A stretch of 32,833 nucleotides of DNA. It comes from Deltaproteobacteria bacterium (GTDB lineage: Bacteria > Desulfobacterota > Desulfovibrionia > Desulfovibrionales > Desulfomicrobiaceae). The notes beneath the pieces were generated by a model. It did not search any database. It worked only from the letters and a program-made list of their open reading frames with translations, and was not told the DNA's origin. A program made the translations under genes and the position numbers. The stretch spans positions 1-32,833 of the forward strand of contig RZZR01000015.1 in the NCBI GenBank assembly GCA_009929795.1. The letters are read 5' to 3'. This document shows, in pieces, positions 8,001 to 16,492 of the stretch (the first letter of the stretch is position 1; the number at the start of each line of letters is the position of its first letter).

Positions 8001-8270
8001 ATGAAAAAAAATCTGCTCCTCGTCGTCTCGGCCCTGGCCGTTCTGGGATTTCTGTTCATCACTCCAGCCGTTTCCTCAGACTTGAACGGCGAAACTCTGG
8101 CCAAGGGACGCTGTTCCACCTGCCACGGTTTCGGCCGGGTCGAAAAGGCCAAGTCGAGCAAGGACCGTTTGGCCTGGGAAGCAACAGTTGACCGCATGAT
8201 CGGTAAACGGCAGGGGCTTTTGAACCCAGACGAACGCCTGGCTGTGCTCTTCTATCTGTCCGGTGAGTAA
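8001..8270 (+). CDS. Small monohaem c-type cytochrome
   Basis: This is an 89-residue exported protein with a signal peptide (residues 1-26, KKN start and a long hydrophobic core, likely cut after VSS). A single haem attachment motif, CSTCH, lies at residues 38-42. The only methionine of the mature part, Met66, sits 24 residues later in a position suited to be the second haem ligand. The mature protein is only about 63 residues, shorter than class I cytochromes such as c553, and ends in LAVLFYLSGE, a typical last helix of that fold. It should carry electrons in the periplasm; partner enzymes are not evident. The ATG was chosen because it gives an intact leader. Confidence 0.8.
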   Translation: MKKNLLLVVSALAVLGFLFITPAVSSDLNGETLAKGRCSTCHGFGRVEKAKSSKDRLAWEATVDRMIGKRQGLLNPDERLAVLFYLSGE

Positions 8271-8372
8271 TCAAAAAACACCACCTGAGGCGACACGCCG
8301 GAACCCGGGCCGCAAGAATGCCCAAAGATGTCCTCCCGGCCTTGCACCTCAGCCAACCAATGGAGGCTTTCC

Positions 8373-8651
8373 ATGGTCAACGCCATTGTCCTCATCAACG
8401 CCGAACCAAAAAAAATCAACGACTTGGCCCAGGATCTGGTCAAGATCGACGCCATCACCGAAGTCTTTTCCGTGGGCGGAAGGTATGATCTGGCGGCCAT
8501 CATCCGGGTCAAGTCCAATGAGGAACTCTCCGACACGGTCACCGGCAAGCTCCTGTCCATGGACGGCATCATCTCCACCGAAACCCTGATCGCCTTCCGG
8601 GTCTACTCCCAGCACGACCTCGAGCGTCTCTTTTCCATCGGCATGGAATAG
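8373..8651 (+). CDS. Stand-alone Lrp/AsnC-type ligand-binding (RAM) domain protein
   Basis: This is a 92-residue protein that consists only of the effector-binding domain of Lrp/AsnC regulators, with no helix-turn-helix part. The beta-alpha-beta pattern is clear: AIVLINAEPKKINDLAQDL, then TEVFSVGGRYDLAAIIRV (the G(R/E)YD core at the ligand pocket) and ISTETLIAFRVYS. The start at 8373 is supported by GGAGG at 8362-8366. Such proteins usually form ring oligomers that bind amino acids, but their targets are mostly unknown. It is followed by the strong terminator at 8703-8735. Any link to the cytochrome gene 102 nt upstream is only positional. Confidence 0.85.
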   Translation: MVNAIVLINAEPKKINDLAQDLVKIDAITEVFSVGGRYDLAAIIRVKSNEELSDTVTGKLLSMDGIISTETLIAFRVYSQHDLERLFSIGME

Positions 8652-8702
8652 CCCTTTTCCACCGATTTGGATTTGATACGGCCCGAACCTTGTATATCCA
8701 GA

Positions 8703-8735
8703 AAATCCCGGCCTCGGAAACCGAGGCCGGGATTT
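8703..8735 (+). terminator. Strong intrinsic terminator
   Basis: A perfect 15-bp stem (8703-8717 with 8721-8735) closes a tight AAA loop. The GC-rich core is flanked by A residues on the left and T residues on the right, followed by AATTATTG. It lies 52 nt after the RAM-domain gene and separates it from the Ktr operon. Near symmetry means it could work in both directions. Confidence 0.85.
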
Positions 8736-8887
8736 AATTATTGTCCGTTCACGACTTGATTCCTTCAGCCTTCCAAGCCCTCACGCCTCTTGCCTCGCCT
8801 CCCCCCTTGGTCTACCTCCCCCTTCATGGCCGACATCAAAACCTTCATTGATCGCTGGGCCGTTTCGGGCGGAGCTGAGATGTATCC

Positions 8888-10252
8888 GTGAAAATTCAGC
8901 GCATTTTTCTGTCCCCCTTTGCGCTCCCAATCATATTCTTCGCCCTGTGCATCATGGCCGGCGCCTCTTTGCTCGTGCATTCGGTCACTCTCGACGGCAA
9001 GGAACTGAATTTTCTAGATGCGGTGTTCACGGCGACCTCGGCCACATGCGTCACGGGATTGGTTGTGGTAGACACGGGCAGTTTTTTTTCGCGCTACGGC
9101 CAGACAATCATCCTTGTGCTCATGCAGATCGGCGGTCTGGGCGTGATGACCTTCACTTCCCTCGGGTTCTATCTCCTGACCAAACGAGTTTCACTAACCG
9201 ACCGGCTAGCCGTAAGCCAATCCCTGCTCCACGAACCCACCTTCCATCTTGGCCGTTTTCTGGGACAGATCGTGCTGGCGGCGTTCGGCATCGAAATCAT
9301 CGGAGCAATATGCCTTTTTGCGATTGATCCTCAAACATTCCATCCCTTTTCAGCCATTTTTCACACCGTTTCCGCTTTTTGCAATGCAGGGTTCTCACTT
9401 TTTCCCGACAGCCTCATGGCTTGGCAAGACAACTTGGCCGTGAACGGCATATTCATGGCCCTCATTATTCTGGGTGGATTGGGGTTTTTTGTTCTTCTCG
9501 ATCTGGCGGGAAAGAGATGGATTCAACTTGGAAACAATGGAAAAAATCAAACCCGATCATTGACTTGGCAGTCCAGAATTGTCCTTGTGACAACGGCTTG
9601 GTTGATCGTGTGCGGGGCCCTCGTTTTTTTTCTAGCCGAGCACTGGACCTCAAACGCCAACCGGGACGTGGGCGCTCAGTTTTTGACAGCCCTGTTCCAG
9701 TCGGTCACCAGCCGGACGGCGGGCTTCAACACCGTGGACATCGGTTCCATGACGAATATCTCCCTGGTCTTTCTCTGCCTGCTTATGTGGATTGGCGGAT
9801 CGCCCGGTTCCTGCGCCGGCGGCATCAAAACGACCACCTTCCGGGCCATGCTCTCATTCTCTTGGTCTCAAATTCGAGGCCGGAAACAAACCGTGGTCAG
9901 TGGGTTTGCTCTGGACCGGGGGACTATGCAAAAGGTTCTGGCCCTGGTCATCGTCTCTTCCCTGGTTCTTGCGCTGGCCACTCTAGTACTCGTGATTACC
10001 GAGGGCGGGGCTGTCTCGCATCTTGAAAGCCGCGGCCGATTTCTGGAGATTCTCTTCGAGGTCATCTCGGCTTTTGGGACGGTAGGGCTGAGTACCGGCT
10101 TGACGGCCTCCCTGTCTTCTCCAGGCAAAGCCGTGGTCATTCTGCTCATGTTCGTCGGTCGGCTGGGGCCAATTCTCTTCATCGCCTTGCTTCAGGATGT
10201 CCAGAAGAAAGAGTCGTTCGCCTGGCCGGAAAAAACCATTCTCGTCGGTTGA
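8888..10252 (+). CDS. ktrB: Potassium uptake channel subunit KtrB (TrkH/KtrB family)
   Basis: This is a 454-residue inner-membrane K+ transporter. It has the four pore-loop repeats of the Trk/Ktr/HKT superfamily: TCVTGL (about residue 53), FCNAGF (about 164), SRTAGFNT (about 275) and FGTVGLS (about 396), each with the filter glycine. Its length and lack of long extra N-terminal helices favour KtrB over TrkH. The start is GTG at 8888, with GGAG about 13 nt upstream. It is followed after 12 nt by the matching gating subunit gene. No clear promoter was seen in 8736-8887. Confidence 0.92.
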   Translation: MKIQRIFLSPFALPIIFFALCIMAGASLLVHSVTLDGKELNFLDAVFTATSATCVTGLVVVDTGSFFSRYGQTIILVLMQIGGLGVMTFTSLGFYLLTKRVSLTDRLAVSQSLLHEPTFHLGRFLGQIVLAAFGIEIIGAICLFAIDPQTFHPFSAIFHTVSAFCNAGFSLFPDSLMAWQDNLAVNGIFMALIILGGLGFFVLLDLAGKRWIQLGNNGKNQTRSLTWQSRIVLVTTAWLIVCGALVFFLAEHWTSNANRDVGAQFLTALFQSVTSRTAGFNTVDIGSMTNISLVFLCLLMWIGGSPGSCAGGIKTTTFRAMLSFSWSQIRGRKQTVVSGFALDRGTMQKVLALVIVSSLVLALATLVLVITEGGAVSHLESRGRFLEILFEVISAFGTVGLSTGLTASLSSPGKAVVILLMFVGRLGPILFIALLQDVQKKESFAWPEKTILVG

Positions 10253-10264
10253 GGAGGAGATTCG

Positions 10265-10918
10265 GTGAAAAAAAAAGAAGCGGCCATCATCGGCCTGGGA
10301 AAATTCGGACTCACCCTTGGGCAATCACTGGTTGGTCTCGGCCATCCGGTCGTTGGCGTTGACGCGTCCAAGGACAAGGTTCGCAACGCCCAGGACATCC
10401 TGACCCATGTTTTTGAAGCCGACGCGACCAATCCAGAAGTCATTCGACAACTGGGATTGGCCGAAATGCCTGTCGTGATCGTCAGCGTTGGCCAATCCCT
10501 TGAAAAAAGCGTTCTTATCGTCCTGCACCTCAAGGAAGCCGGAGTCGATCAGGTCTGGGTCAAGGCCATCAGCACCGACCACGAAAAGGTACTGCGCAAG
10601 ATCGGTGCGGATCACATCATTTTTCCAGAACGCTACGCTGCCGAGCAACTGGCCAGAAAGCTGGTCGTGCCAGGCTTGATCGACTATCTGCCTTTCGGCA
10701 AAAACGTGGTCCTGCAGGAGATAGAAGTAAAGAAAATCGCCGGGCAAAGCCTGCGGAGCCTGGATTTGACCAACCAGTTCGGTGTGCAGGTCGTGGCTGT
10801 CAAAACCGGGTCGGACGACGAATTCCGGTTTATCCCCAAGGCCGACGACATTCTTAAAAAAGGAGACATCCTTGTGGTCTTGGGCAAAGAAGAAAGCGTG
10901 GCCACACTTAATGCTTGA
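10265..10918 (+). CDS. ktrA: Ktr potassium system regulatory subunit KtrA (RCK domain)
   Basis: This is a 217-residue cytoplasmic ring-forming subunit that gates the KtrB channel in response to nucleotides (ATP/ADP or NAD(H) in this family). The N-terminal Rossmann domain starts with IIGLGKFG (GxGxFG) and has the acidic residue after beta-2 in VGVDASKD; a C-terminal TrkA_C domain covers roughly residues 135-215. The start is GTG at 10265, preceded by a very strong GGAGGAG site. A single RCK unit, not the double unit of TrkA, supports the KtrA name. Translation probably continues from ktrB, whose stop is 12 nt upstream. Confidence 0.92.
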   Translation: MKKKEAAIIGLGKFGLTLGQSLVGLGHPVVGVDASKDKVRNAQDILTHVFEADATNPEVIRQLGLAEMPVVIVSVGQSLEKSVLIVLHLKEAGVDQVWVKAISTDHEKVLRKIGADHIIFPERYAAEQLARKLVVPGLIDYLPFGKNVVLQEIEVKKIAGQSLRSLDLTNQFGVQVVAVKTGSDDEFRFIPKADDILKKGDILVVLGKEESVATLNA

Positions 10919-11048
10919 TTGATCCGAAGCATGGCAATCACTCCCCTCGGAAAGAACGCCCCTCGCCGTGGTTGATCATTGCTTCGCCTGCACGGCTGGT
11001 GCGGGATTCACATGAGGCGGCGCCATCGAGACCTGAGTTCGGGTCTTC

Positions 11049-11054
11049 TTGACA
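11049..11054 (+). promoter_or_regulatory. Possible -35 element for the oxidoreductase-ferredoxin pair
   Basis: A perfect TTGACA stands 60 nt before the ATG at 11115. The hexamer 17 nt downstream (CAAACA, 11072-11077) is a poor -10, so the call is tentative. The rest of the 196-nt gap 10919-11114 shows no other signal I could support. Confidence 0.25.
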
Positions 11055-11114
11055 ACCGGATTCCACCGCCTCAAACAGGAACGAGAACGCCAAAAAGCCG
11101 CGACAGGAGTTTCC

Positions 11115-12197
11115 ATGGACCCCATCAACTTTAATTTCCTCTGCTCCGAACCGGCCGTCCCCAACGGTCGCAGCGTGGGCATCATCGGGGCAGGGCCGTC
11201 GGGCTTGGCCGCCACCGGCTACCTGTCCTGTTTGGGATATCAGGTCGAGGTCTACGACAAGCTGCCCAAGCCCGGGGGCCTCATGCTCTTCGGCATTCCC
11301 GGGCACCGCATTCCCAAGGAACGTATCGATCTCGGGGTCCGCAATCTTGAACGCCTAGCCGGGGTCATCTTCCACACCCACACCAAGATCTGCTGCAGCG
11401 GCCCCCTTCATGACGAGGAGGGCGACCACTTCTGTCGGGAAATTCTGGGGTTTGGAGACATGGTCAAGAAGCACGACGCCATCATGATCTGCACCGGGTC
11501 GTGGCGGTCGAGGAAGCTGGGCATCCCCGGCGAGAACCTGCCTGGGGTCTTTTCGGGCCTGGAGTTTCTCTTCCCCATCCGGGCCGTCCAGTACTGCGCG
11601 CCCAACGTCAAGGTTCCCGAGGTTGCAGGCAAGGCCGTGGCCGTCATCGGAGCCGGGCACTCGGCCGTTGACGTGGCCCACAGCGCCGTCCATCTCGGGG
11701 CGGCCAAGGTCTTTCACCTCTACCGCCGGACTGCGCGCGAAGCGCCCTGCGGGGCCTTTGAAATCGAACAGCTTAGGGAAATGGGTGTCGAATGGGTCGA
11801 AAAGGCCACGCCTGTCCGGATCTTGGGAGAGAACGAGGTCAAAGGCCTGGAAATCTCAGTCTCAGGGCTGGACGGAATCGAAAACAGAACTCTGCCCGTG
11901 GCCCTGGTCGTGGCCGCCATCGGCGAGACGGCCACCCCGCCCTTTGCCAAGGAACTCGGGCTGGAAAACGTCCGCAAGGGCGAGGTCCGTTGGCTGCACA
12001 TGACGGCCATCGAGAACGTCTTTGTCGCCGGCGACGCCCTAAGCGGACCGAGCAAGATCGGCAAGGCCGTGTACAGCGGCCTGCGCTCAGCCAGATCCCT
12101 GGCCAACTGGCTGGACTTGAAGGCCCAGGACCGCCTCGACGCCTACGAGGACAATGATCTGGTGGCCAACGAGGCCGGGTTCAGGAGGGGGGCATGA
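11115..12197 (+). CDS. FAD/NAD(P)-dependent oxidoreductase, glutamate-synthase small-subunit type
   Basis: This is a 360-residue flavoprotein with two dinucleotide-binding folds. IIGAGPSGLAA (about residues 22-32) binds FAD, followed by the GltD-type stretch KLPKPGGLMLFGIPGHRIPK. VIGAGHSAVDVA (about 176-187) binds NAD(P)H, with RR in LYRRTAREAP suited to the 2'-phosphate of NADPH. VFVAGDALSGPSKIGKAV near 302 is the closing FAD contact. It lacks the N-terminal Fe-S domain of GltD; that role is probably filled by the next gene, which it overlaps by ATGA (12194-12197). The ATG at 11115 has CAGGAG just upstream. It likely moves electrons between ferredoxin clusters and NAD(P)H; the final partner is not in the window. 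Confidence 0.85.
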   Translation: MDPINFNFLCSEPAVPNGRSVGIIGAGPSGLAATGYLSCLGYQVEVYDKLPKPGGLMLFGIPGHRIPKERIDLGVRNLERLAGVIFHTHTKICCSGPLHDEEGDHFCREILGFGDMVKKHDAIMICTGSWRSRKLGIPGENLPGVFSGLEFLFPIRAVQYCAPNVKVPEVAGKAVAVIGAGHSAVDVAHSAVHLGAAKVFHLYRRTAREAPCGAFEIEQLREMGVEWVEKATPVRILGENEVKGLEISVSGLDGIENRTLPVALVVAAIGETATPPFAKELGLENVRKGEVRWLHMTAIENVFVAGDALSGPSKIGKAVYSGLRSARSLANWLDLKAQDRLDAYEDNDLVANEAGFRRGA

Positions 12198-12694
12198 GCG
12201 GACGGAAGACCCTGTATATCGACTACAGCCTGTGCATCGGCTGCGAGACCTGCGAATTCGTCTGTCGCTTTACCAACGACACCTCCCGCATCCACATGAC
12301 CCGGACGGCCGACGGGGTCATGGTCCCACTCTATTGCCGGCACTGCGACAATCCCAAATGCGCCAATGCCTGCCCCCGCGGGGCACTCAAACGCGATCGG
12401 GACGGGGCCGTCATCCTCCAACCCATGCTCTGCCGGGGCTGCCAGACCAAGAACTGCATCCTGGCCTGCCCCCACGCGGCCATGTTTGAAACCGATCGGG
12501 GAGTCATGATCGCCAAATGCGACCTTTGCGCCCAGCGCCGCCAGATGGGCATGGGACCGGCCTGCGTGGAGATGTGCCCATGCGGGGCGGTCATGTACGT
12601 GGATCGGGATGAAATTCCCAAATTGGAAACGGAGAAATCACGACTGGCACTGCAAAAGGTCCTTGATCACCTGAAGCTGCCGGGAAAAAATTGA
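12194..12694 (+). CDS. Four-cluster 4Fe-4S ferredoxin, CooF/HycB-like
   Basis: This is a 166-residue iron-sulfur electron carrier of the CooF/HycB/DmsB type. Four cysteine groups are visible: CIGCETCEFVC, CRHCDNPKCANACP, CRGCQTKNCILACP and CDLCAQ...ACVEMCPCG, enough for four 4Fe-4S clusters. There is no Tat or Sec leader, so it is cytoplasmic. Proteins of this type link CO dehydrogenase, hydrogenase or formate dehydrogenase to other carriers. Here the only neighbour is the flavoprotein it overlaps by 4 nt, so the two probably form a ferredoxin:NAD(P)H module. CooF identity is suggested by length and cluster pattern, not proven. Confidence 0.85.
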   Translation: MSGRKTLYIDYSLCIGCETCEFVCRFTNDTSRIHMTRTADGVMVPLYCRHCDNPKCANACPRGALKRDRDGAVILQPMLCRGCQTKNCILACPHAAMFETDRGVMIAKCDLCAQRRQMGMGPACVEMCPCGAVMYVDRDEIPKLETEKSRLALQKVLDHLKLPGKN

Positions 12695-12721
12695 TCGCCT
12701 CCCCATCTGCCAGAGGGGATG

Positions 12722-13708
12722 TCAAGAAATCATGACCCTCTTCTTGGCATAGATGAAAGAAATCATGATCAGCAGGGTTGCAATCCAGACGATGATGTAG
12801 ATGGCCATGGCCTTGCGGGCCTTTTCCTTTTCCAGCCAAGTCCGGGGCCGAATCGATTTGAGAAAGAAGACCACCTTGCTGGAAAGATTGACACTGACAA
12901 TGTTGACGCCAAGGAGGAGCCCCGCGCCAATGGCCGCTTCTGGCAATCCGGCCCCGAGCAGAAAACCCATGGTCGCAGCCGGAGGAAGCAGGGCCACGGC
13001 CACCATGACACCCACCAGAACACTGGAAAGGCCCGTGGTCATGGACAGGGCCGCGGCCGCACCCGAGGCCAGGGCCAAGGCCACCGAGTCGAGACCCGCC
13101 TCGGTCCGGGCGAGAAGTTCCGGGCTGGTCGCGCCCTCTTCCCAGATCATGCCCATGCCTGCGGACAGAAGCACGGCCAGGGCAATGCCCACGGCCAGGG
13201 TTTTCGCCGCCTGACGCATAAGGGAAAGGTCTCCCAGAGCCGTCCCCAGACTCAGGGCCAGATTCGGGCCGAGCAAAGGCGCGATAACCATGGCCCCTAT
13301 CAACACGGCCACGTTGCTCTCCACTAAACCAACCGCCGCGACAATGGTCGAGAGAACGATCAGCACGAGGTAGTCCAGCGTCAGTTGAGCACTTTTCTCG
13401 ACACTCTCGTACAAGGCTTCCCGGGCCGCCGTGGCCGAATCCTCCTGCTTCCGTTTTTCGTCATCAGGCTTGGGCAAAAAGGTTTCCACGGGGAGGACCG
13501 CGATCCTCGCGCTCGGCTGGGCTCCGAGGATGTTCTGCAAAAGATCCAAAGTCAATTGGACGTTGTCGTCCGACACCAGCAATCGCATCTGGCGAAGCCC
13601 GTCCTCGGATATCGCCGCAAGTCTGACGTCCTGGGCTTTGGCCTTTTCAGCCACCTTCACAATGGTGGCCGAACTGCTTGGGTCAGCCACGATCTCAACG
13701 TACTTCAT
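12722..13708 (-). CDS. DUF389 / TIGR00341-family membrane protein
   Basis: This is a 328-residue protein with an N-terminal soluble part (about residues 1-110) and a C-terminal membrane part of six or so helices. The glycine/proline-rich stretch VLIGAMVIAPLLGPNLALSLGTALGD is the hallmark of the DUF389 family. A late segment, GVMVAVALLPPAATMGFLLG, is equally typical. The function is unknown in the family. I prefer ATG at 13708; GTG at 13717 is in frame three codons earlier but has no ribosome site. It follows the bcp gene on the same strand by 48 nt and converges on the ferredoxin gene with a 27-nt gap. Confidence 0.85.
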   Translation of the reverse strand: MKYVEIVADPSSSATIVKVAEKAKAQDVRLAAISEDGLRQMRLLVSDDNVQLTLDLLQNILGAQPSARIAVLPVETFLPKPDDEKRKQEDSATAAREALYESVEKSAQLTLDYLVLIVLSTIVAAVGLVESNVAVLIGAMVIAPLLGPNLALSLGTALGDLSLMRQAAKTLAVGIALAVLLSAGMGMIWEEGATSPELLARTEAGLDSVALALASGAAAALSMTTGLSSVLVGVMVAVALLPPAATMGFLLGAGLPEAAIGAGLLLGVNIVSVNLSSKVVFFLKSIRPRTWLEKEKARKAMAIYIIVWIATLLIMISFIYAKKRVMIS

Positions 13709-13756
13709 GATATCCACTCACACACAGGGCCCGGCCGAAACCTTCCGTCTGTCCCG

Positions 13757-14251
13757 TCATTTTCCGCCCCGAAGCTCCTCCAAGCGCTTCCGAACCACGT
13801 CGCTGTGCAGGACCTCGCCGTCCTTGCGCGAGACCCGGACCTTCACGTTAGCCCATGAATCGGCGATCCGCCCCTCGGGATCGATGAGAAAGGTGGACCG
13901 GATCACCCCTTCGCTCTGCTTGCCGTAGAGTTTTTTCATGCCCCAGGCCTCGTAAAGTTTGTGGACCTTGGCCTTGGGGTCGGACAAGAGGACCAGATCC
14001 AAGGCATTCTTGGCCATGAATCCCTGATGCACGGCCGCGTTGTCCCGGCTCACGCCCACCACCACAGCATCGAGGGTCTCAAAGGCCGGTTTGGCAGCCG
14101 TGAAGTCACAGGCCTCGGTGGTGCAGCCCGGAGTGTTGTCCTTGGGATAGAAATAGAGCACCACCCAGGATCCACGAAAATCCGAAAGCGAAACATGTCT
14201 GCCGTTCTGATCCTCAAGGGTGAAATCCGTTGCTTCGTCTCCTGGTCGCAT
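13757..14251 (-). CDS. bcp: Thiol peroxidase Bcp (peroxiredoxin Q type)
   Basis: This is a 164-residue cytoplasmic peroxiredoxin that reduces hydrogen peroxide and organic peroxides using thioredoxin. YFYPKDNTPGCTTEACDF contains the peroxidatic Cys43 and the resolving Cys48 five residues later, the atypical 2-Cys arrangement of the BCP/PrxQ subgroup. Thr40 and Pro41 of the active-site loop are present, and RSTFLIDPEGRI is the conserved later strand. The ATG is preceded by GGGAGG. It begins 95 nt after cheA on the same strand, so it may be read partly from the chemosensory operon. It fits defence against oxygen exposure in an anaerobe. Confidence 0.95.
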   Translation of the reverse strand: MRPGDEATDFTLEDQNGRHVSLSDFRGSWVVLYFYPKDNTPGCTTEACDFTAAKPAFETLDAVVVGVSRDNAAVHQGFMAKNALDLVLLSDPKAKVHKLYEAWGMKKLYGKQSEGVIRSTFLIDPEGRIADSWANVKVRVSRKDGEVLHSDVVRKRLEELRGGK

Positions 14252-14346
14252 GAAACCTCCCGGTCTCCCGGCGCTAAAATGATGACCCTCGAAGCGGTTG
14301 TTTTGCGCTTCTCCCGGGCCGATTGCGTGAGATTCGACAGGAGTCG

Positions 14347-16443
14347 TCAGGAAACGCCGCCCCCGGCACCGAATTCCAACATGGATTCGTCGAAGTTCTC
14401 CCTGGCGAAACCCACCAACTGAGGAATGTCCAGAATCAGGGATATGCCTCCATCCCCGTTGATGGTCGTGCCCGAAATCCAGCGCAGGTCGTGGTAGTAG
14501 TCACTCAAAGGCTTGATGACCGCCTGTTGACGGCCGATGACCCTGTCCACCCCGAATCCGACCTCCACCCCGTCGTGGGAGCAGATGATGACCCGCTCGT
14601 ACCCCGGCTGCTCACCGGGAACTCCCAGAAGTCGCCTCAAACTCACACAGGGCACAAGATGTCCCCTTCGGGTGACGATGTCCACCGTTCGAACCCCTGA
14701 GCCGTTCACGAACCGCTCCTCGCAGGCCTCCACCGTGGTCAGGGGCATGATGAACGACTCTCCTCCCACAACCACGTTCAATCCGTCGATGATGGCCAGG
14801 GTCAGGGGCAGTCGGATGGTCAAGGTCGTGCCCAGCCCGGGCTTGGTGTCCAGATCGACCTTGCCCCGCAAGGCCTCGATGCCCCGCTTGACCACATCCA
14901 TGCCCACTCCCCGACCGGACACGTCCGAAACCTGCTTGGCCGTGGAAAACCCGGGCAAGAAAATGAGGTTGGCAATCTCCCTGGGACTCAGATCAGTGCC
15001 GGGCTCGATGAGTCCCTTGGCCACGGCCTTTTCGTGAATGGCGTCCAGATCCAGCCCGCCCCCGTCGTCGGCAACGGTGATGACCACCTCGCCGCTGGCG
15101 TGCTCGGCCCCCAGAATCACCAGCCCGGTCTCGTCCTTGCCCCGCCCCCTCCGGACCTCCGGCGGCTCGATGGCGTGATCGAGACAATTTCTCAGGGCGT
15201 GCATGAGGGGATCCTTCAACTGGTCGATGACGGTCTTGTCAAGCTCCGTGTCCTCGCCCTTGGTCGCCAGACGAACCTTCTTGCCCAACTGCACGGACAG
15301 GTCCCGGACCAGACGACGCAACCCACCCATCATGGTCCCAATGGGCAGCATGCGCAGGCTCAGGGCGTTGTCGCGCATCTCGTCCGTCAGGCGCTCCAGA
15401 TCCTCGGAAATCTGCCCGACGACGGACTCGTCCACACCCCCTCTGGCGGCCTGGGTCAGCCGGGACTGGATGATGACCAGTTCCCCGACCATGTTCACCA
15501 GCATGTCCAGCCGGTGGGAATCGACCCTGATGCTTTTGGACTGGACCGGGCCCTCGGCCTCGACCTCCTGAACCTTTGCCGCACGCCTTGGGGCGATGGT
15601 CTCCTGGACCAGGGCCTCCAGTTCCAGCCCGACCACCTGGCTCGACTGGTCCCATCGCTTGGCCAAGAATTCGATGAACAAGTCGAGGTCGGTCTCCCGG
15701 ACGCACTTGTTCGCCACCCTGCGGATCTCGGCCTCCCCGTCGTCGGCGTCCAGAAACACGAACACGTCCCGAATGGGGTCCTCGCCCTGGTCTGTGCACA
15801 GCAGCACATCCCACCAGCCGTACACGGCCTCGGCATCGTAGGCGTCCAGTTCGGGAATGTTCCGGGCCTCGAAACGCGTTCTGGACCGCCCCAGCTCAAC
15901 CAATTCCTGAATCAGGGAAAGGGGCCTGGTTCCGACGGCAAAGGCGTCGTGTTTGGGCCGAAAACGAACCCACCAGGTGGCCGCGTCCTTGGGAATCGAA
16001 CCCCGGCACGGACCGCCTGAAACCGGGGCCGATTCCGGGGTCGAATCTTGGGCATGGTCTACAGCTCCGGCCGCCTTTCTGAATTCCTCCATCAACAGGT
16101 TCGAGACCTGCCTGCAGGTTTCGTCTCCCTGGGGAGGACTTTCAAGAAGGCTGAAAATATGGTCCCTGGCCTTCAAGGCCAATCCCAGAAGCTCGGTGTC
16201 GACCTTCATCTCCCCGGAGCGGACCCGATCGAAGACCGTTTCCACCTCGTGGGTAAACCGGGCCACCTCCTCGAACCCGAACATGGCCCCGGAACCCTTG
16301 ATGGTGTGCATGGTCCGAAAAACCCTGGCCACCTGATCCATGTTTTCGGGATTCAACTCCAGTTCCAGGAGCAATTCTTCCAGTTCTCCAAGCAGTTCGC
16401 GGGCCTCGTCCAGAAAAAGCTGGGCGCCTTCGTTCATGGCCAT
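14347..16443 (-). CDS. cheA: Chemotaxis histidine kinase CheA
   Basis: This is a 698-residue sensor kinase that phosphorylates itself in response to receptor arrays. In order: an Hpt (P1) domain with the phospho-accepting His46 in RTMHTIKGSG; a middle domain (about 155-285) starting TWWVRFRP, which is not the classical CheY-binding P2; a dimerisation segment; the ATPase domain with N-box HALRNCLDHAIEPPEVR, ADDGGGLDLD and GRGVGMDVVK; and a C-terminal CheW-like (P5) domain from about residue 565. The start at 16443 has GGGAGG upstream; ATG at 16437 is an in-frame alternative. No CheY, CheB or CheR gene is adjacent, so its phosphate target is encoded elsewhere. Confidence 0.95.
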   Translation of the reverse strand: MAMNEGAQLFLDEARELLGELEELLLELELNPENMDQVARVFRTMHTIKGSGAMFGFEEVARFTHEVETVFDRVRSGEMKVDTELLGLALKARDHIFSLLESPPQGDETCRQVSNLLMEEFRKAAGAVDHAQDSTPESAPVSGGPCRGSIPKDAATWWVRFRPKHDAFAVGTRPLSLIQELVELGRSRTRFEARNIPELDAYDAEAVYGWWDVLLCTDQGEDPIRDVFVFLDADDGEAEIRRVANKCVRETDLDLFIEFLAKRWDQSSQVVGLELEALVQETIAPRRAAKVQEVEAEGPVQSKSIRVDSHRLDMLVNMVGELVIIQSRLTQAARGGVDESVVGQISEDLERLTDEMRDNALSLRMLPIGTMMGGLRRLVRDLSVQLGKKVRLATKGEDTELDKTVIDQLKDPLMHALRNCLDHAIEPPEVRRGRGKDETGLVILGAEHASGEVVITVADDGGGLDLDAIHEKAVAKGLIEPGTDLSPREIANLIFLPGFSTAKQVSDVSGRGVGMDVVKRGIEALRGKVDLDTKPGLGTTLTIRLPLTLAIIDGLNVVVGGESFIMPLTTVEACEERFVNGSGVRTVDIVTRRGHLVPCVSLRRLLGVPGEQPGYERVIICSHDGVEVGFGVDRVIGRQQAVIKPLSDYYHDLRWISGTTINGDGGISLILDIPQLVGFARENFDESMLEFGAGGGVS

Positions 16444-16492
16444 TGGTCATCCTCCCCGACGCCGTCATGACGCCCGGCCGGTATCCGGCCCT

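Noticed and set aside
8880-8891. Tiny frame M-Y-P-stop overlapping the ktrB start
   Set aside because: Three codons with no separate ribosome site; overlap with the GTG start is more likely chance than a regulatory leader peptide.
12700-12719. TCCCC/GGGGA repeat between the convergent ferredoxin and DUF389 genes as a bidirectional terminator
   Set aside because: Five base pairs around a 10-nt loop without T-runs on either side give little stability.
13757-14251. Bcp considered as a second selenoprotein candidate
   Set aside because: The peroxidatic position is an ordinary Cys codon (TGC) and there is no in-frame UGA in the gene.
14291-14311. GAAGCG/CGCTTC inverted repeat between cheA and bcp as a terminator
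   Set aside because: The stem is only 6 bp with a 9-nt loop, and no U-tract follows on the minus strand, so it is too weak to call.
15034-16020. Plus-strand open frame of 328 codons antisense to cheA
   Set aside because: The cheA frame shows all kinase motifs. The antisense translation is repetitive in Gly, Leu, Asp and Gln and has no family features.
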